Shown here one piece after another: positions 8,445 through 16,361 of a DNA stretch of 25,339 nucleotides. Each line of letters starts with the position of its first letter. The stretch's first letter is position 1. Location: contig JAJYDH010000017.1 of NCBI GenBank assembly GCA_021777685.1, forward strand, positions 1 to 25,339, written 5' to 3'. Source of the DNA: Planctomycetota bacterium (GTDB lineage Bacteria > Planctomycetota > Planctomycetia > Isosphaerales > Isosphaeraceae). Under the pieces are notes generated by a model. It did no database searches. It was given only the letters and a program-made list of their open reading frames with translations, and was not told the origin of the DNA. The translations under genes were made by a program, and so were the position numbers.

Positions 8445-11400
8445 ATGCTCAACCCCGAACAGGCCAGGGAACAGCTCAACAAGCGTGCCGATGACGGCTG
8501 GGAGAAGAAGGCGCTCGCCGCCGTCGAGAAGCTGCCGAAAGCATCGAGGGCGCCGGGCTGGGTCCTCCTCGACCGCGACTTGGAAGGCAAGGAGACCGAG
8601 GGCTACGACTGGCAAGCCGAACGCGCCCTCCAGGCCCAGGCCGCCGAACGCCTAGACGCGATGACCCCGGCCGCCCGCCGGGCCGTCTGGTCGGCGTTCC
8701 TGCCGAAGCTCGACGCCGGGCTGATCGAGGCGGCCTGGCAGGCCCATAAGGCCACGCCCTACCAGGTCGGCTACACCCGCAAGGCGTTCCGGGCCCCGAA
8801 AGACCCATCCGTCACCGCCGAGGGCCGCTTCCGGTGGTTCTCCGGGCTCGTCGGCCAGTTCGCCAAATACAATCCCGATCTCGCGTGGGTCTCGGCCTGG
8901 GCGGCGCACGTCGACCCGTCGGGGAACTCGTCCGGCCCGCTCCTGGCCGCCGCGATCGACCGGGGCGGTGAGACCGGGCGAGCGGTGATGCAGACCCTCC
9001 GCGACTCGGCCAATGGTACGCACGAGGTCGGCGGGATGGGCCGGCACATCGTCCGGGCGATGCTCGGCGCGGGCGACCCGGAGGGCTGGGAGTTCGTCGA
9101 GAAGCTGCTGCTGGCCGCCCAGCGGCAGGAGGGATTGCGCCAGTCGATCCTCGAATCGATCGACGAGGCCCATCCCGGAGCCTTCCGGCAGATGCTCCGG
9201 CTGATCCTCGACCACGACCTCGCCCGCTTCAGCGCCACGGTCCGGGCGCTCGACACCTGGTTCGGCTTCGCCTGGGACTCGGTCAGCGTCAAGGTCGTCA
9301 ATGGCACGATCGCCCGCGTCCTGAAGTTCCTGGAAGATCCCGATGCGCGGGCGGAGGCCATCGTCACCGGCCCGGCCGAGGACGCCTACCTCGCCCTCTG
9401 GTCGACCGCGTTCGAGGACGCCGAGAAGGCGATCGAGCCCGCCGGCCGGCTCCTTGCCGACCCGGACGTCGGCCGGCGGTTCGTCGCTGTCGTCCTGCTC
9501 GGCCAGCTCGGGATGACCTCGAAGACCCTGCCGCACCTGCTCAGGGCCATCGAGGACGACGACCTCCGCGTCGCGATCCGGGCCGTCGGGGCGTTCGACA
9601 TCGGCGGCGACAGGGCGGAAGCCGGACGGTCCGACCTGTTTGAGCGCGCCGAGCGGCTGCTCGACCGGCTCCCCGCGAGGCCGATCAACCTCGACCCGCT
9701 CGTCTGGCCCTGGCAGGGGATCGCGGCGAGCCGGGATGGCGTCGCCAGCACGCTGATCCATTACCTGGGCGACCGGCCGCCCTCCCGGCTGATCCGGCAT
9801 CTGCCGAGCATGGACACGTGGAAGCGGCGGACGGTCGTCATGAAGCTCATCGAGGCCGGCCCCGCCGTGCCCGAGACCCGCGAATTGCTGCTCAAGCTGT
9901 CCGCCGACCCGAGCGCGACGGTCCGCCAGGTGGCCTTCGAGGGGCTGGAGAAGTCCCGGGCCACTCCCGAGGAGGCCGCCCGGCTGGAGGTCCTGCTGTC
10001 CCGGAAGGCCGACGACCTCCGACGGGGGGTGCTCACCCTCCTGGCCAACCAGGAGGACGCCGGGGCCCTGGCGAGCGTCGACCGGCTGCTCGCCGCCAAG
10101 AAGGCCGAGTCGCGACGAGCGGGCCTCGAATTGCTCCGCCGCCTGGCCGAGGCCGGCCGGCTCTCGGCCGAGTGCCGCGACCGGGCTTCCGCCTATCGGG
10201 ACGTCCGGCCGAAGCTCGACGACGACGAGACCCGGCAGATTGAGGCAGTTCTCGACCTCGGGCGGAAGGTCGCCACGCTCGACGACGCCCTCGGCCTGCT
10301 CGACCCTTCCCGGCGGACCCGTCCGGTCGCGCCGGTCGTCCGCGACCGCCCGTGGTTCACGCCCGCCGCGCTGGCCTGCCTCCGGTCGCTCTCGGCGACG
10401 GTCCACGAGCACCGCGAGGCTCCCGTCGTCCAGAAGAACTACGCCGGCCTGGAGACCTCGGAACTGCTCGGCAACATCCGCTGGGGATTCCCCGTCCCCG
10501 ACCTCGGCCGGCCGATCGAGGCCGACGCCGCCCGGCTGCCGCTCCGCGATGTCTGGGAGACCTGGTACGCCTCTCGCCCCGGGTCGCATCGCGACGCCGA
10601 CGGCCTGGAACTGATCCGGGCGGTCGCCATGCTGACCCTCCCGCTCGAAGCCGACGGCGAGGCCGGCGTCCCCTGGTACTACCCGGCCGGACTGGCGAAG
10701 GAGGTCCGCGCCTCGCTCGGCGAGGAGGGGGTCCAGTCGCTCCCCTACGTTTCCATCCTCGACGATCTCCTCTCCTGGCTCATCCGCCTCCACCCGCCCG
10801 AGGGGATGGCCGACTTCCTGCTCGACGCGGTCGAGACGTCCTTCGCGAACGTCCCGCCGGAGGAACTGGCGAGGAACCCCGAGGCGAACAACTGGAACGT
10901 GAAGCGGAACTGGAGGGATAGCTACAATTCGCCCTACAAGGGCTGGCTCCAGGTCGCCCGGTCTTTCCGAGGATTCATGTCGGCCGACCATCACGTCCGC
11001 CTCTTCCGGCTCCTCCGCTGGATGGACGAGCCCGGGGTGCCCGTCGCCCGGAGCCGTCCCTCGCTCGAAGAGGTCAAGGCCGCCCTCGACGCCGGGGGCG
11101 CGACCGAGGACGACCTCTTCGACCACCTCCTCGGCCCGACCGAGCCCAACGACCATCGTCATGAACTCCGGCGGATCTCGGGGCGGAAGCCGGCCGAGGA
11201 ATACCGGACCCACCCGGTCATCCCAGGGGTCGTCGACCGCTGCCGGCGCCGGATCGTCGAGGTCGAGCTGGACCGGGGCGAGGCACCGACCGCCGGGTCA
11301 GGGCCGGCGCTGGCCATCCGGGCCCTCTGGGGCTCGGCGACCGTCCTCGGCCTGGTTCACGCACTGGGCAACATCGCGTTCAACCGGGGGGCCAACTGGT

Positions 11401-13370
11401 CGCCCGACCTGAGCAAGGCGTGCGTCCTGAGCCACCTGATCCGCGTCACCTTCCCGGCCGAGGGGGACATGCCCGCGGCGTTCGCCGCCGAGTCGAAGCG
11501 GCTGGCGATCCCGCCCGAACGACTGATCGAGCTGGCGGTCTTCGCCCCCCAGTGGGCCCGATTCGTCGAGCAGGCGACGAGATGGCCGCAACTGGAAGAG
11601 GCCGTCTGGTGGCTGCACGCCCACACCAAGGGGAACGACTGGTCGGTCGACCACGAGATCCGCGAGGTCTGGACCGCCGAGGTCGCCGCGAGGACGGCGC
11701 TGGGCGGCCCCGACCTGATCGACGGCGCCGTCGACGTCGCCTGGTTCGGCCGGGTCCACAAGGCCCTGGGGCCGAAGCGGTGGGAGCAGCTCGACGCGGC
11801 GGCCAGGTACGCCTCGGGCGGGACCGGCCACACCCGGGCCCGGCTGTTCGCCCTGGCGATGCTCGGCCAGGCCAGGAAGGCCGACCTCGTCGGACGGATC
11901 AAGACGAAGCGACACGCCGACTCGGTCCGGTCCCTCGGCCTGTTGCCCCTGGCGAAGGGGGCCGGGCGCGAGCGTGACCTCCTGGAACGTTACAAGGTCA
12001 TCCAGGAGTTCGTCCGTTCGAGCAAGCAGTTCGGCGCCCAGCGGCAGGCCAGCGAGAAGCGGGCGGCGGCGATCGCGCTCGACAACCTCGCCCGGACGGC
12101 CGGCTTCGCCGACCCGATCCGCCTGGAATGGGCGATGGAGGCGAAGGCCGTCGCCGACCTCGCCGCCGGCCCCGTCACGGTCGAGGCCGACGGCGTGACC
12201 GTCGCCCTAGCGATCGACGACCAGGGCGAGGCCGACCTGACCGCGAGCCGCGACGGCCGGCCGCTCAAGGCGATCCCGCCGGCCGTGAAGAAGCTGGAGA
12301 AGGTCGCCGCGCTGGTCGGGCGCAAGGGCGAGCTGAAACGGCAGGCGTCCCGGGTCCGGCACTCGCTCGAAGCGGCGATGTGCCGGGGCGACGCCTTCAC
12401 CGGCGACGAGCTGAAGGGGCTGGCCGGCCACGCCGTCCTCGCGCCGCTCCTGGGCCGGCTCGTGCTGATCGGCGAGGGGATCGCCGGCTATCCCGTCGAG
12501 GGCGGCCGGGCGCTCCGCGACCACGCAGACAAGCTCGAACCGGTCAAGCCGGGCGAGACCCTGCGCGTCGCCCACCCCCACGACCTCCTCGGCCTGGGGG
12601 ACTGGCACCTCTGGCAGCGCGACTGCTTCGAGCGCGAGCGCATCCAGCCGTTCAAGCAGGTCTTCCGCGAGCTTTACGTCCTCACCGACGCCGAGCGGGC
12701 CGAGGGGACCCGGAGCCTCCGCTACGCCGGCCACCAGGTCAACCCCCGCCAGGCCCTGGCCCTCCTGGGCGGCCGGGGCTGGGTCAACCACCCCGAGGAG
12801 GGGGTCCGCAAGACCTTCCACGAGGCCGGCCTGACGGCGCACCTCGAATTCCTCGAAGGCACGTTCACCCCGGCCGAGGTCGAGGGGCTGACGATCGAGG
12901 CCGTCAGGTTCGTCCGCCGGGGCGAGTGGAAGCCGATGCCCCTGGCCGACGTCCCGCCTCGCCTCTTCGGCGAGGCGATGCGCGACCTCGACCTGGTCGT
13001 CAGCGTCGCCCATCGGGGCGGGGTCGACCCCGAGGCCAGCGCCTCGACCGTCGAGATGCGGGCGGCCTTGCTCCGGGAGACCTGCCAACTGCTCCGGCTC
13101 GACAACGTCCGCGTCCGGGGCTCTCACGCCCTGATCGGCGGCGTGCTGGGTGACTACTCGCTCCACCTCGGCAGCGCCGTGGTCCATCGCCAGCCCGGCG
13201 GGGCGCTCTGCATCGTCCCGGCTCACGCCCAGCAGCGGGGGCGCCTCTTCCTCCCCTTCGCCGACGACGACCCGAAGACCGCCGAGGTGATGTCCAAGGC
13301 CCTCCTCCTCGCCCGGGACGGCGAGATCCAGGACCCGACCATCCTCGCCCAGATCCGGACGGCAACATGA
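8445..13370 (+). CDS. Giant DUF4132-family protein (DUF5724/DUF4132-like) with HEAT-like repeats
   Basis: The 1641-residue product is predicted cytoplasmic: no signal peptide or membrane segment is visible. Residues about 330-600 contain HEAT-like helical repeats (LLLKLSADPSATVRQVAFEGL and the following helices). The middle is helical and Trp-rich. Residues about 1288-1445 carry the DUF4132 region, including the characteristic QPFKQVFRELYVLTDAE. The last 120 residues (about 1516-1638, with GVLGDYSLHLGSAVVH) form a conserved C-terminal domain found with DUF4132. No catalytic motif is recognised. In E. coli the related YehI lies in a gene neighbourhood with MoxR-type ATPase and VWA-domain genes; no such genes are in this window. 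Here the gene is coupled to the small Gly-Gly protein upstream, so a complex is plausible. It converges on the formate dehydrogenase gene. Family membership is likely; the role is unknown. Confidence 0.9.
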   Translation: MLNPEQAREQLNKRADDGWEKKALAAVEKLPKASRAPGWVLLDRDLEGKETEGYDWQAERALQAQAAERLDAMTPAARRAVWSAFLPKLDAGLIEAAWQAHKATPYQVGYTRKAFRAPKDPSVTAEGRFRWFSGLVGQFAKYNPDLAWVSAWAAHVDPSGNSSGPLLAAAIDRGGETGRAVMQTLRDSANGTHEVGGMGRHIVRAMLGAGDPEGWEFVEKLLLAAQRQEGLRQSILESIDEAHPGAFRQMLRLILDHDLARFSATVRALDTWFGFAWDSVSVKVVNGTIARVLKFLEDPDARAEAIVTGPAEDAYLALWSTAFEDAEKAIEPAGRLLADPDVGRRFVAVVLLGQLGMTSKTLPHLLRAIEDDDLRVAIRAVGAFDIGGDRAEAGRSDLFERAERLLDRLPARPINLDPLVWPWQGIAASRDGVASTLIHYLGDRPPSRLIRHLPSMDTWKRRTVVMKLIEAGPAVPETRELLLKLSADPSATVRQVAFEGLEKSRATPEEAARLEVLLSRKADDLRRGVLTLLANQEDAGALASVDRLLAAKKAESRRAGLELLRRLAEAGRLSAECRDRASAYRDVRPKLDDDETRQIEAVLDLGRKVATLDDALGLLDPSRRTRPVAPVVRDRPWFTPAALACLRSLSATVHEHREAPVVQKNYAGLETSELLGNIRWGFPVPDLGRPIEADAARLPLRDVWETWYASRPGSHRDADGLELIRAVAMLTLPLEADGEAGVPWYYPAGLAKEVRASLGEEGVQSLPYVSILDDLLSWLIRLHPPEGMADFLLDAVETSFANVPPEELARNPEANNWNVKRNWRDSYNSPYKGWLQVARSFRGFMSADHHVRLFRLLRWMDEPGVPVARSRPSLEEVKAALDAGGATEDDLFDHLLGPTEPNDHRHELRRISGRKPAEEYRTHPVIPGVVDRCRRRIVEVELDRGEAPTAGSGPALAIRALWGSATVLGLVHALGNIAFNRGANWSPDLSKACVLSHLIRVTFPAEGDMPAAFAAESKRLAIPPERLIELAVFAPQWARFVEQATRWPQLEEAVWWLHAHTKGNDWSVDHEIREVWTAEVAARTALGGPDLIDGAVDVAWFGRVHKALGPKRWEQLDAAARYASGGTGHTRARLFALAMLGQARKADLVGRIKTKRHADSVRSLGLLPLAKGAGRERDLLERYKVIQEFVRSSKQFGAQRQASEKRAAAIALDNLARTAGFADPIRLEWAMEAKAVADLAAGPVTVEADGVTVALAIDDQGEADLTASRDGRPLKAIPPAVKKLEKVAALVGRKGELKRQASRVRHSLEAAMCRGDAFTGDELKGLAGHAVLAPLLGRLVLIGEGIAGYPVEGGRALRDHADKLEPVKPGETLRVAHPHDLLGLGDWHLWQRDCFERERIQPFKQVFRELYVLTDAERAEGTRSLRYAGHQVNPRQALALLGGRGWVNHPEEGVRKTFHEAGLTAHLEFLEGTFTPAEVEGLTIEAVRFVRRGEWKPMPLADVPPRLFGEAMRDLDLVVSVAHRGGVDPEASASTVEMRAALLRETCQLLRLDNVRVRGSHALIGGVLGDYSLHLGSAVVHRQPGGALCIVPAHAQQRGRLFLPFADDDPKTAEVMSKALLLARDGEIQDPTILAQIRTAT

Positions 13371-13401
13371 AGCACAAAACATTTTGATTTTAGTTATTAT
13401 T

Positions 13402-13425
13402 TGAAATCTGAGATTTCAGATCTCA
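13402..13425. terminator. AT-rich nested palindromes between convergent genes, possible bidirectional terminator
   Basis: In the 131-base spacer between two converging genes, a locally AT-rich island stands out from the GC-rich surroundings. It holds overlapping inverted repeats: TGAAATCT/AGATTTCA at 13402-13418 (one central base) and TGAGAT/ATCTCA at 13409-13425 (5-base loop). These could form alternative hairpins. The stems are weak for a terminator, so the role is inferred mainly from position. Confidence 0.4.
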
Positions 13426-13501
13426 AATCAGAATCCGACGCGACGACTGATGGAGCCGGATGAGCGGGCGGGACCGCCTCCCGAGGCTTCAAACTCCCGG
13501 C

Positions 13502-16252
13502 TCAGCCCGCCCCCGTCGCCTCGACCTTCGCCGCGCAGAACTTGAACTCGGGGATCTTGCCGAAGGGGTCGAGCGCGGGGTTGGTCAGGAGGTTCGCGGC
13601 GGCCTCGGCGAAGCAGAACGGGATGAAGATCAGGCCGGGCGGGACGTCGCGATCGGACCTCGCGGCCAGCTCGATCGACCCCCGGCGGGTCGAGACGCGG
13701 AGCCTGTCCCCGGGGTTGGCCCCGAGGCGGCGGAGGTCGGCCGGGGCGACGTGGACGGCGGCCTCGGGCTCGATCCGGTCGAGGACGGTGGCGCGGCGGG
13801 TCATCGAGCCGGTGTGCCAGTGCTCCAGGAGCCGGCCGGTGGTCAGGACCATCGGGTAGGCGTCGTCGGGCAGCTCGTCGGGCGGCGAGACCTCGGCGGG
13901 CACCAGCTTCCCCCGGCCGGTCGGCGTGGGGAAGCCTTCGGCGAAGATCAGCTCGTGACCGGGGTCGGACTCGGAGGGGCAGGGGTACGTGACCGCCCCC
14001 TCGCGTTCCAGCCGCCCCCACGAGATCCCCCGGATCGAGGGCATGCAGCCGCGCAACTCCTCGTAGATCTCGCTCGGGTGCTCATAATTCCAGCCGAGCC
14101 CGAGCCGCCGAGCCAAATCGCGGACGATCCACCAGTCCTGGCGGGCGTCGCCGGGAGGTTGGAGCGCGGCGCGGCCGATCTGGACGCGGCGGTCGGTGTT
14201 GGTGAAGGTGCCCGTCTTCTCGGGGAAGGCGGTGCTGGGGAGGATCACGTCGGCGTGGCGGGCGGTCTCGGTCAGGAAGATCTCCTGGACGACCAGGTGG
14301 TCGAGCTTCGCCAGCGCCTCGCGGGCGTGCCGGGCGTCGGGGTCGGACATCGCGGGGTTCTCGCCCATGATGTACATCCCCCGGATCGACCCCCGGAGGA
14401 TCGCGGCCATGATCTCGACGACGGTCAGCCCCGGCTCGGGGTCGAGGTTGACGCCCCAGTACTTCTCGAAGTCGGCATGCGCGGCCGGGTCGTTCGTCCG
14501 GTGGTAATCGGGCAGGAACATCGGGATCAGGCCGGCGTCGGAGGCGCCCTGGACGTTGTTCTGGCCCCGGAGCGGGTGCAGGCCGGACCCGGGCCGGCCG
14601 ACCTGGCCGCAGAGCAGCGCCAGCGCGATCAGGCAGCGGGCGTTGTCGGTCCCGTGGACGTGCTGCGAGATCCCCATCCCCCAGAAGATCAGGGCCGACC
14701 TCGCCCGGCCGTAGAGCCTGGCCACCTCGCGCAGGGTGCTCGCGTCGACCCCGCACACCGGCGCCATCTTCTCCGGCGAGAAGGCAAAGGTCCGGGCGCG
14801 TAGCTCCTCGAAGCCCGACGTGAACCGATCGACATACGCCCGGTCGTACAGCCCTTCCTCGATGATGACGTGGATCAGGGCGTTCAGCAGCGCGACGTCC
14901 GAGCCGGGCTTGAACCGCAGGTGATGCGTCGCGTGCCGGCTGAGGCCCTGGCCCCTCGGGTCGATGACGACGAGCTTCGCCCCTCGCCTCGCGGCGCCCT
15001 TGATGAACGTCGCGGCGACCGGGTGGTTGACCGTGGGGTTGGCCCCGATGACCACGATGACGTCGGAGTGGACGCACTCCGAGAACGGCGCCGTCACCGC
15101 CCCCGAGCCGATCGTCTCGATCAGCGCGGCGACCGACGAGGCGTGGCAGAGCCTCGTGCAGTGGTCGACGTTGTTGCCGCCGAAGCCGGTCCGGACCAGC
15201 TTCTGGAACAGGTACGCCTCCTCGTTCGACCCCTTCGCCGAGCCGAACCCCGCCAGGGCCCGGCCGCCGAACGTGTCGCGGATCGTCCGGAGGCCGGCGG
15301 CGGCCACGTCGAGCGCCTCGTCCCAGGTCGCCTCGCGGAAGTGGGTCGAGGGGTCCGACGGGTCGACGAAGTCGTCCGCGTCCTTGGGCACGTCCGGCTT
15401 GCGGATCAGGGGCCTCGTCAGCCGCTGCGGGTGCGCGACGTAGTCGAACCCGAACCGCCCCTTGACGCAGAGCCGGTTGTGGTTGGCCGGGCCGTCCCGG
15501 CCGTCGACCTGGAGGATCTTGTTGCCCTCGATCTGATAGGTGAGCTGACAGCCGACCCCGCAATAGGGGCAGAGGCTGTCGACCGACCGATCGGGCTCGC
15601 GCGACTTGCGGCCCTCCTTGTCGAGCACCGACGACGGCATCAGGGCGCCCGTCGGGCAGGCCTGGACGCACTCGCCGCAGGCGACGCACGTGCTGTGGCC
15701 CATCGGGTCGTCGAGGTCGAAGACGATCTTGGCGTGATGCCCCCGGCGGCCCATGCCGATGACGTCGTTGACCTGGACCTCGCGGCAGGCCCGGACGCAG
15801 AGCCCGCAGTGGATGCAGGCGTCGAGCTGGACCGCCATCGCCGGGTGGCTGACGTCGGGCGCGGGGGCATGCCGGGCCGGGAATCGACTTTCCGTCACGC
15901 CAAGTTTATCGGCCCAGCGCCAGAACTTCGAATCCGGGTCGTGGGCGGCCTCGCGCGGGGGCTGGTCGGCGAGGAGCAGTTCCATGACCATCGCCCGCGC
16001 CGCCTTCGACCTGGCCGAGTCGGTCGCGACCTTCATGCCGGGCGAAGGCCGCCTCAGGCACGAGGGCGCCAGGACCCGTTCCCCCTCGACCTCGACCATG
16101 CACGCCCGGCAATTGCCGTCGGCCCGGTAGCCGGGCGCCGGCGAGTAGCAGAGGTGGGGGATCTCGACCCCCTCGCGACGGGCGACCTGCCAGATCGTCT
16201 CGCCGGCCCGGGCCTCGACCTCGCGGCCGTCGAGAGTGAAGGAAATGCTCAT
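13502..16252 (-). CDS. fdhF: NAD-dependent formate dehydrogenase, molybdenum catalytic (alpha) subunit
   Basis: This 916-residue cytoplasmic enzyme oxidises formate to CO2 at a molybdenum-bis-MGD centre and passes electrons through Fe-S clusters to the diaphorase subunit encoded just upstream. Domains in order: an N-terminal [2Fe-2S] ferredoxin domain (Cys35, 48, 51, 65); a two-cluster ferredoxin domain (CIHCGLCVRAC and CVACGECVQACP); a Moly-4Fe4S domain (CPYCGVGC, then NRLCVKG); and the large molybdopterin oxidoreductase body with C-terminal dinucleotide-binding domain. The active site reads DHCTRLCHASSV, with Cys369 as the expected Mo ligand followed by His370, so this is the cysteine rather than the selenocysteine form. 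The Cys residues of the His/Cys3 cluster usual in NuoG/FdsA are absent near residues 90-120. It corresponds to fdsA. No Tat signal is seen, consistent with a soluble NAD-linked enzyme. Molybdenum-cofactor genes and fdhD are not in the window. Confidence 0.95.
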   Translation of the reverse strand: MSISFTLDGREVEARAGETIWQVARREGVEIPHLCYSPAPGYRADGNCRACMVEVEGERVLAPSCLRRPSPGMKVATDSARSKAARAMVMELLLADQPPREAAHDPDSKFWRWADKLGVTESRFPARHAPAPDVSHPAMAVQLDACIHCGLCVRACREVQVNDVIGMGRRGHHAKIVFDLDDPMGHSTCVACGECVQACPTGALMPSSVLDKEGRKSREPDRSVDSLCPYCGVGCQLTYQIEGNKILQVDGRDGPANHNRLCVKGRFGFDYVAHPQRLTRPLIRKPDVPKDADDFVDPSDPSTHFREATWDEALDVAAAGLRTIRDTFGGRALAGFGSAKGSNEEAYLFQKLVRTGFGGNNVDHCTRLCHASSVAALIETIGSGAVTAPFSECVHSDVIVVIGANPTVNHPVAATFIKGAARRGAKLVVIDPRGQGLSRHATHHLRFKPGSDVALLNALIHVIIEEGLYDRAYVDRFTSGFEELRARTFAFSPEKMAPVCGVDASTLREVARLYGRARSALIFWGMGISQHVHGTDNARCLIALALLCGQVGRPGSGLHPLRGQNNVQGASDAGLIPMFLPDYHRTNDPAAHADFEKYWGVNLDPEPGLTVVEIMAAILRGSIRGMYIMGENPAMSDPDARHAREALAKLDHLVVQEIFLTETARHADVILPSTAFPEKTGTFTNTDRRVQIGRAALQPPGDARQDWWIVRDLARRLGLGWNYEHPSEIYEELRGCMPSIRGISWGRLEREGAVTYPCPSESDPGHELIFAEGFPTPTGRGKLVPAEVSPPDELPDDAYPMVLTTGRLLEHWHTGSMTRRATVLDRIEPEAAVHVAPADLRRLGANPGDRLRVSTRRGSIELAARSDRDVPPGLIFIPFCFAEAAANLLTNPALDPFGKIPEFKFCAAKVEATGAG

Positions 16253-16277
16253 CGGGCACCCAACGAAAAGGTGAGGT

Positions 16278-16361
16278 GTAGGGTGGGTGAGCGGCAGCGA
16301 AACCCTCCGACGCTCGGCGGGGCCGTCTCCGGTGGGTTTCGCTACCGCTCACCCACCCTAC
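16278..16361. repeat. Palindromic repeat overlapping the 3' end of the diaphorase gene
   Basis: Two 28-base arms, 16278-16305 and 16334-16361, are inverted copies with one mismatch, separated by 28 bases. Each arm contains GGGTGGGTGAGCGG and GCGAAACCC. The element lies between the two formate dehydrogenase genes, and its right arm provides the last codons and stop of the upstream gene. GTAGGGTGGGT-type palindromes are a familiar dispersed repeat class in several bacterial phyla. In mRNA it would form a strong hairpin within the operon. Confidence 0.8.

Noticed and set aside
8012..13370. Assigning the DUF4132 pair to a known defence system
   Set aside because: No nuclease, NTPase, TIR, protease or other effector motif was seen, and the flanking genes are metabolic. 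A defence role would be a guess.
15140..15160. Possible selenocysteine site in the formate dehydrogenase
   Set aside because: The active-site codon is TGC (Cys369), not an in-frame TGA.
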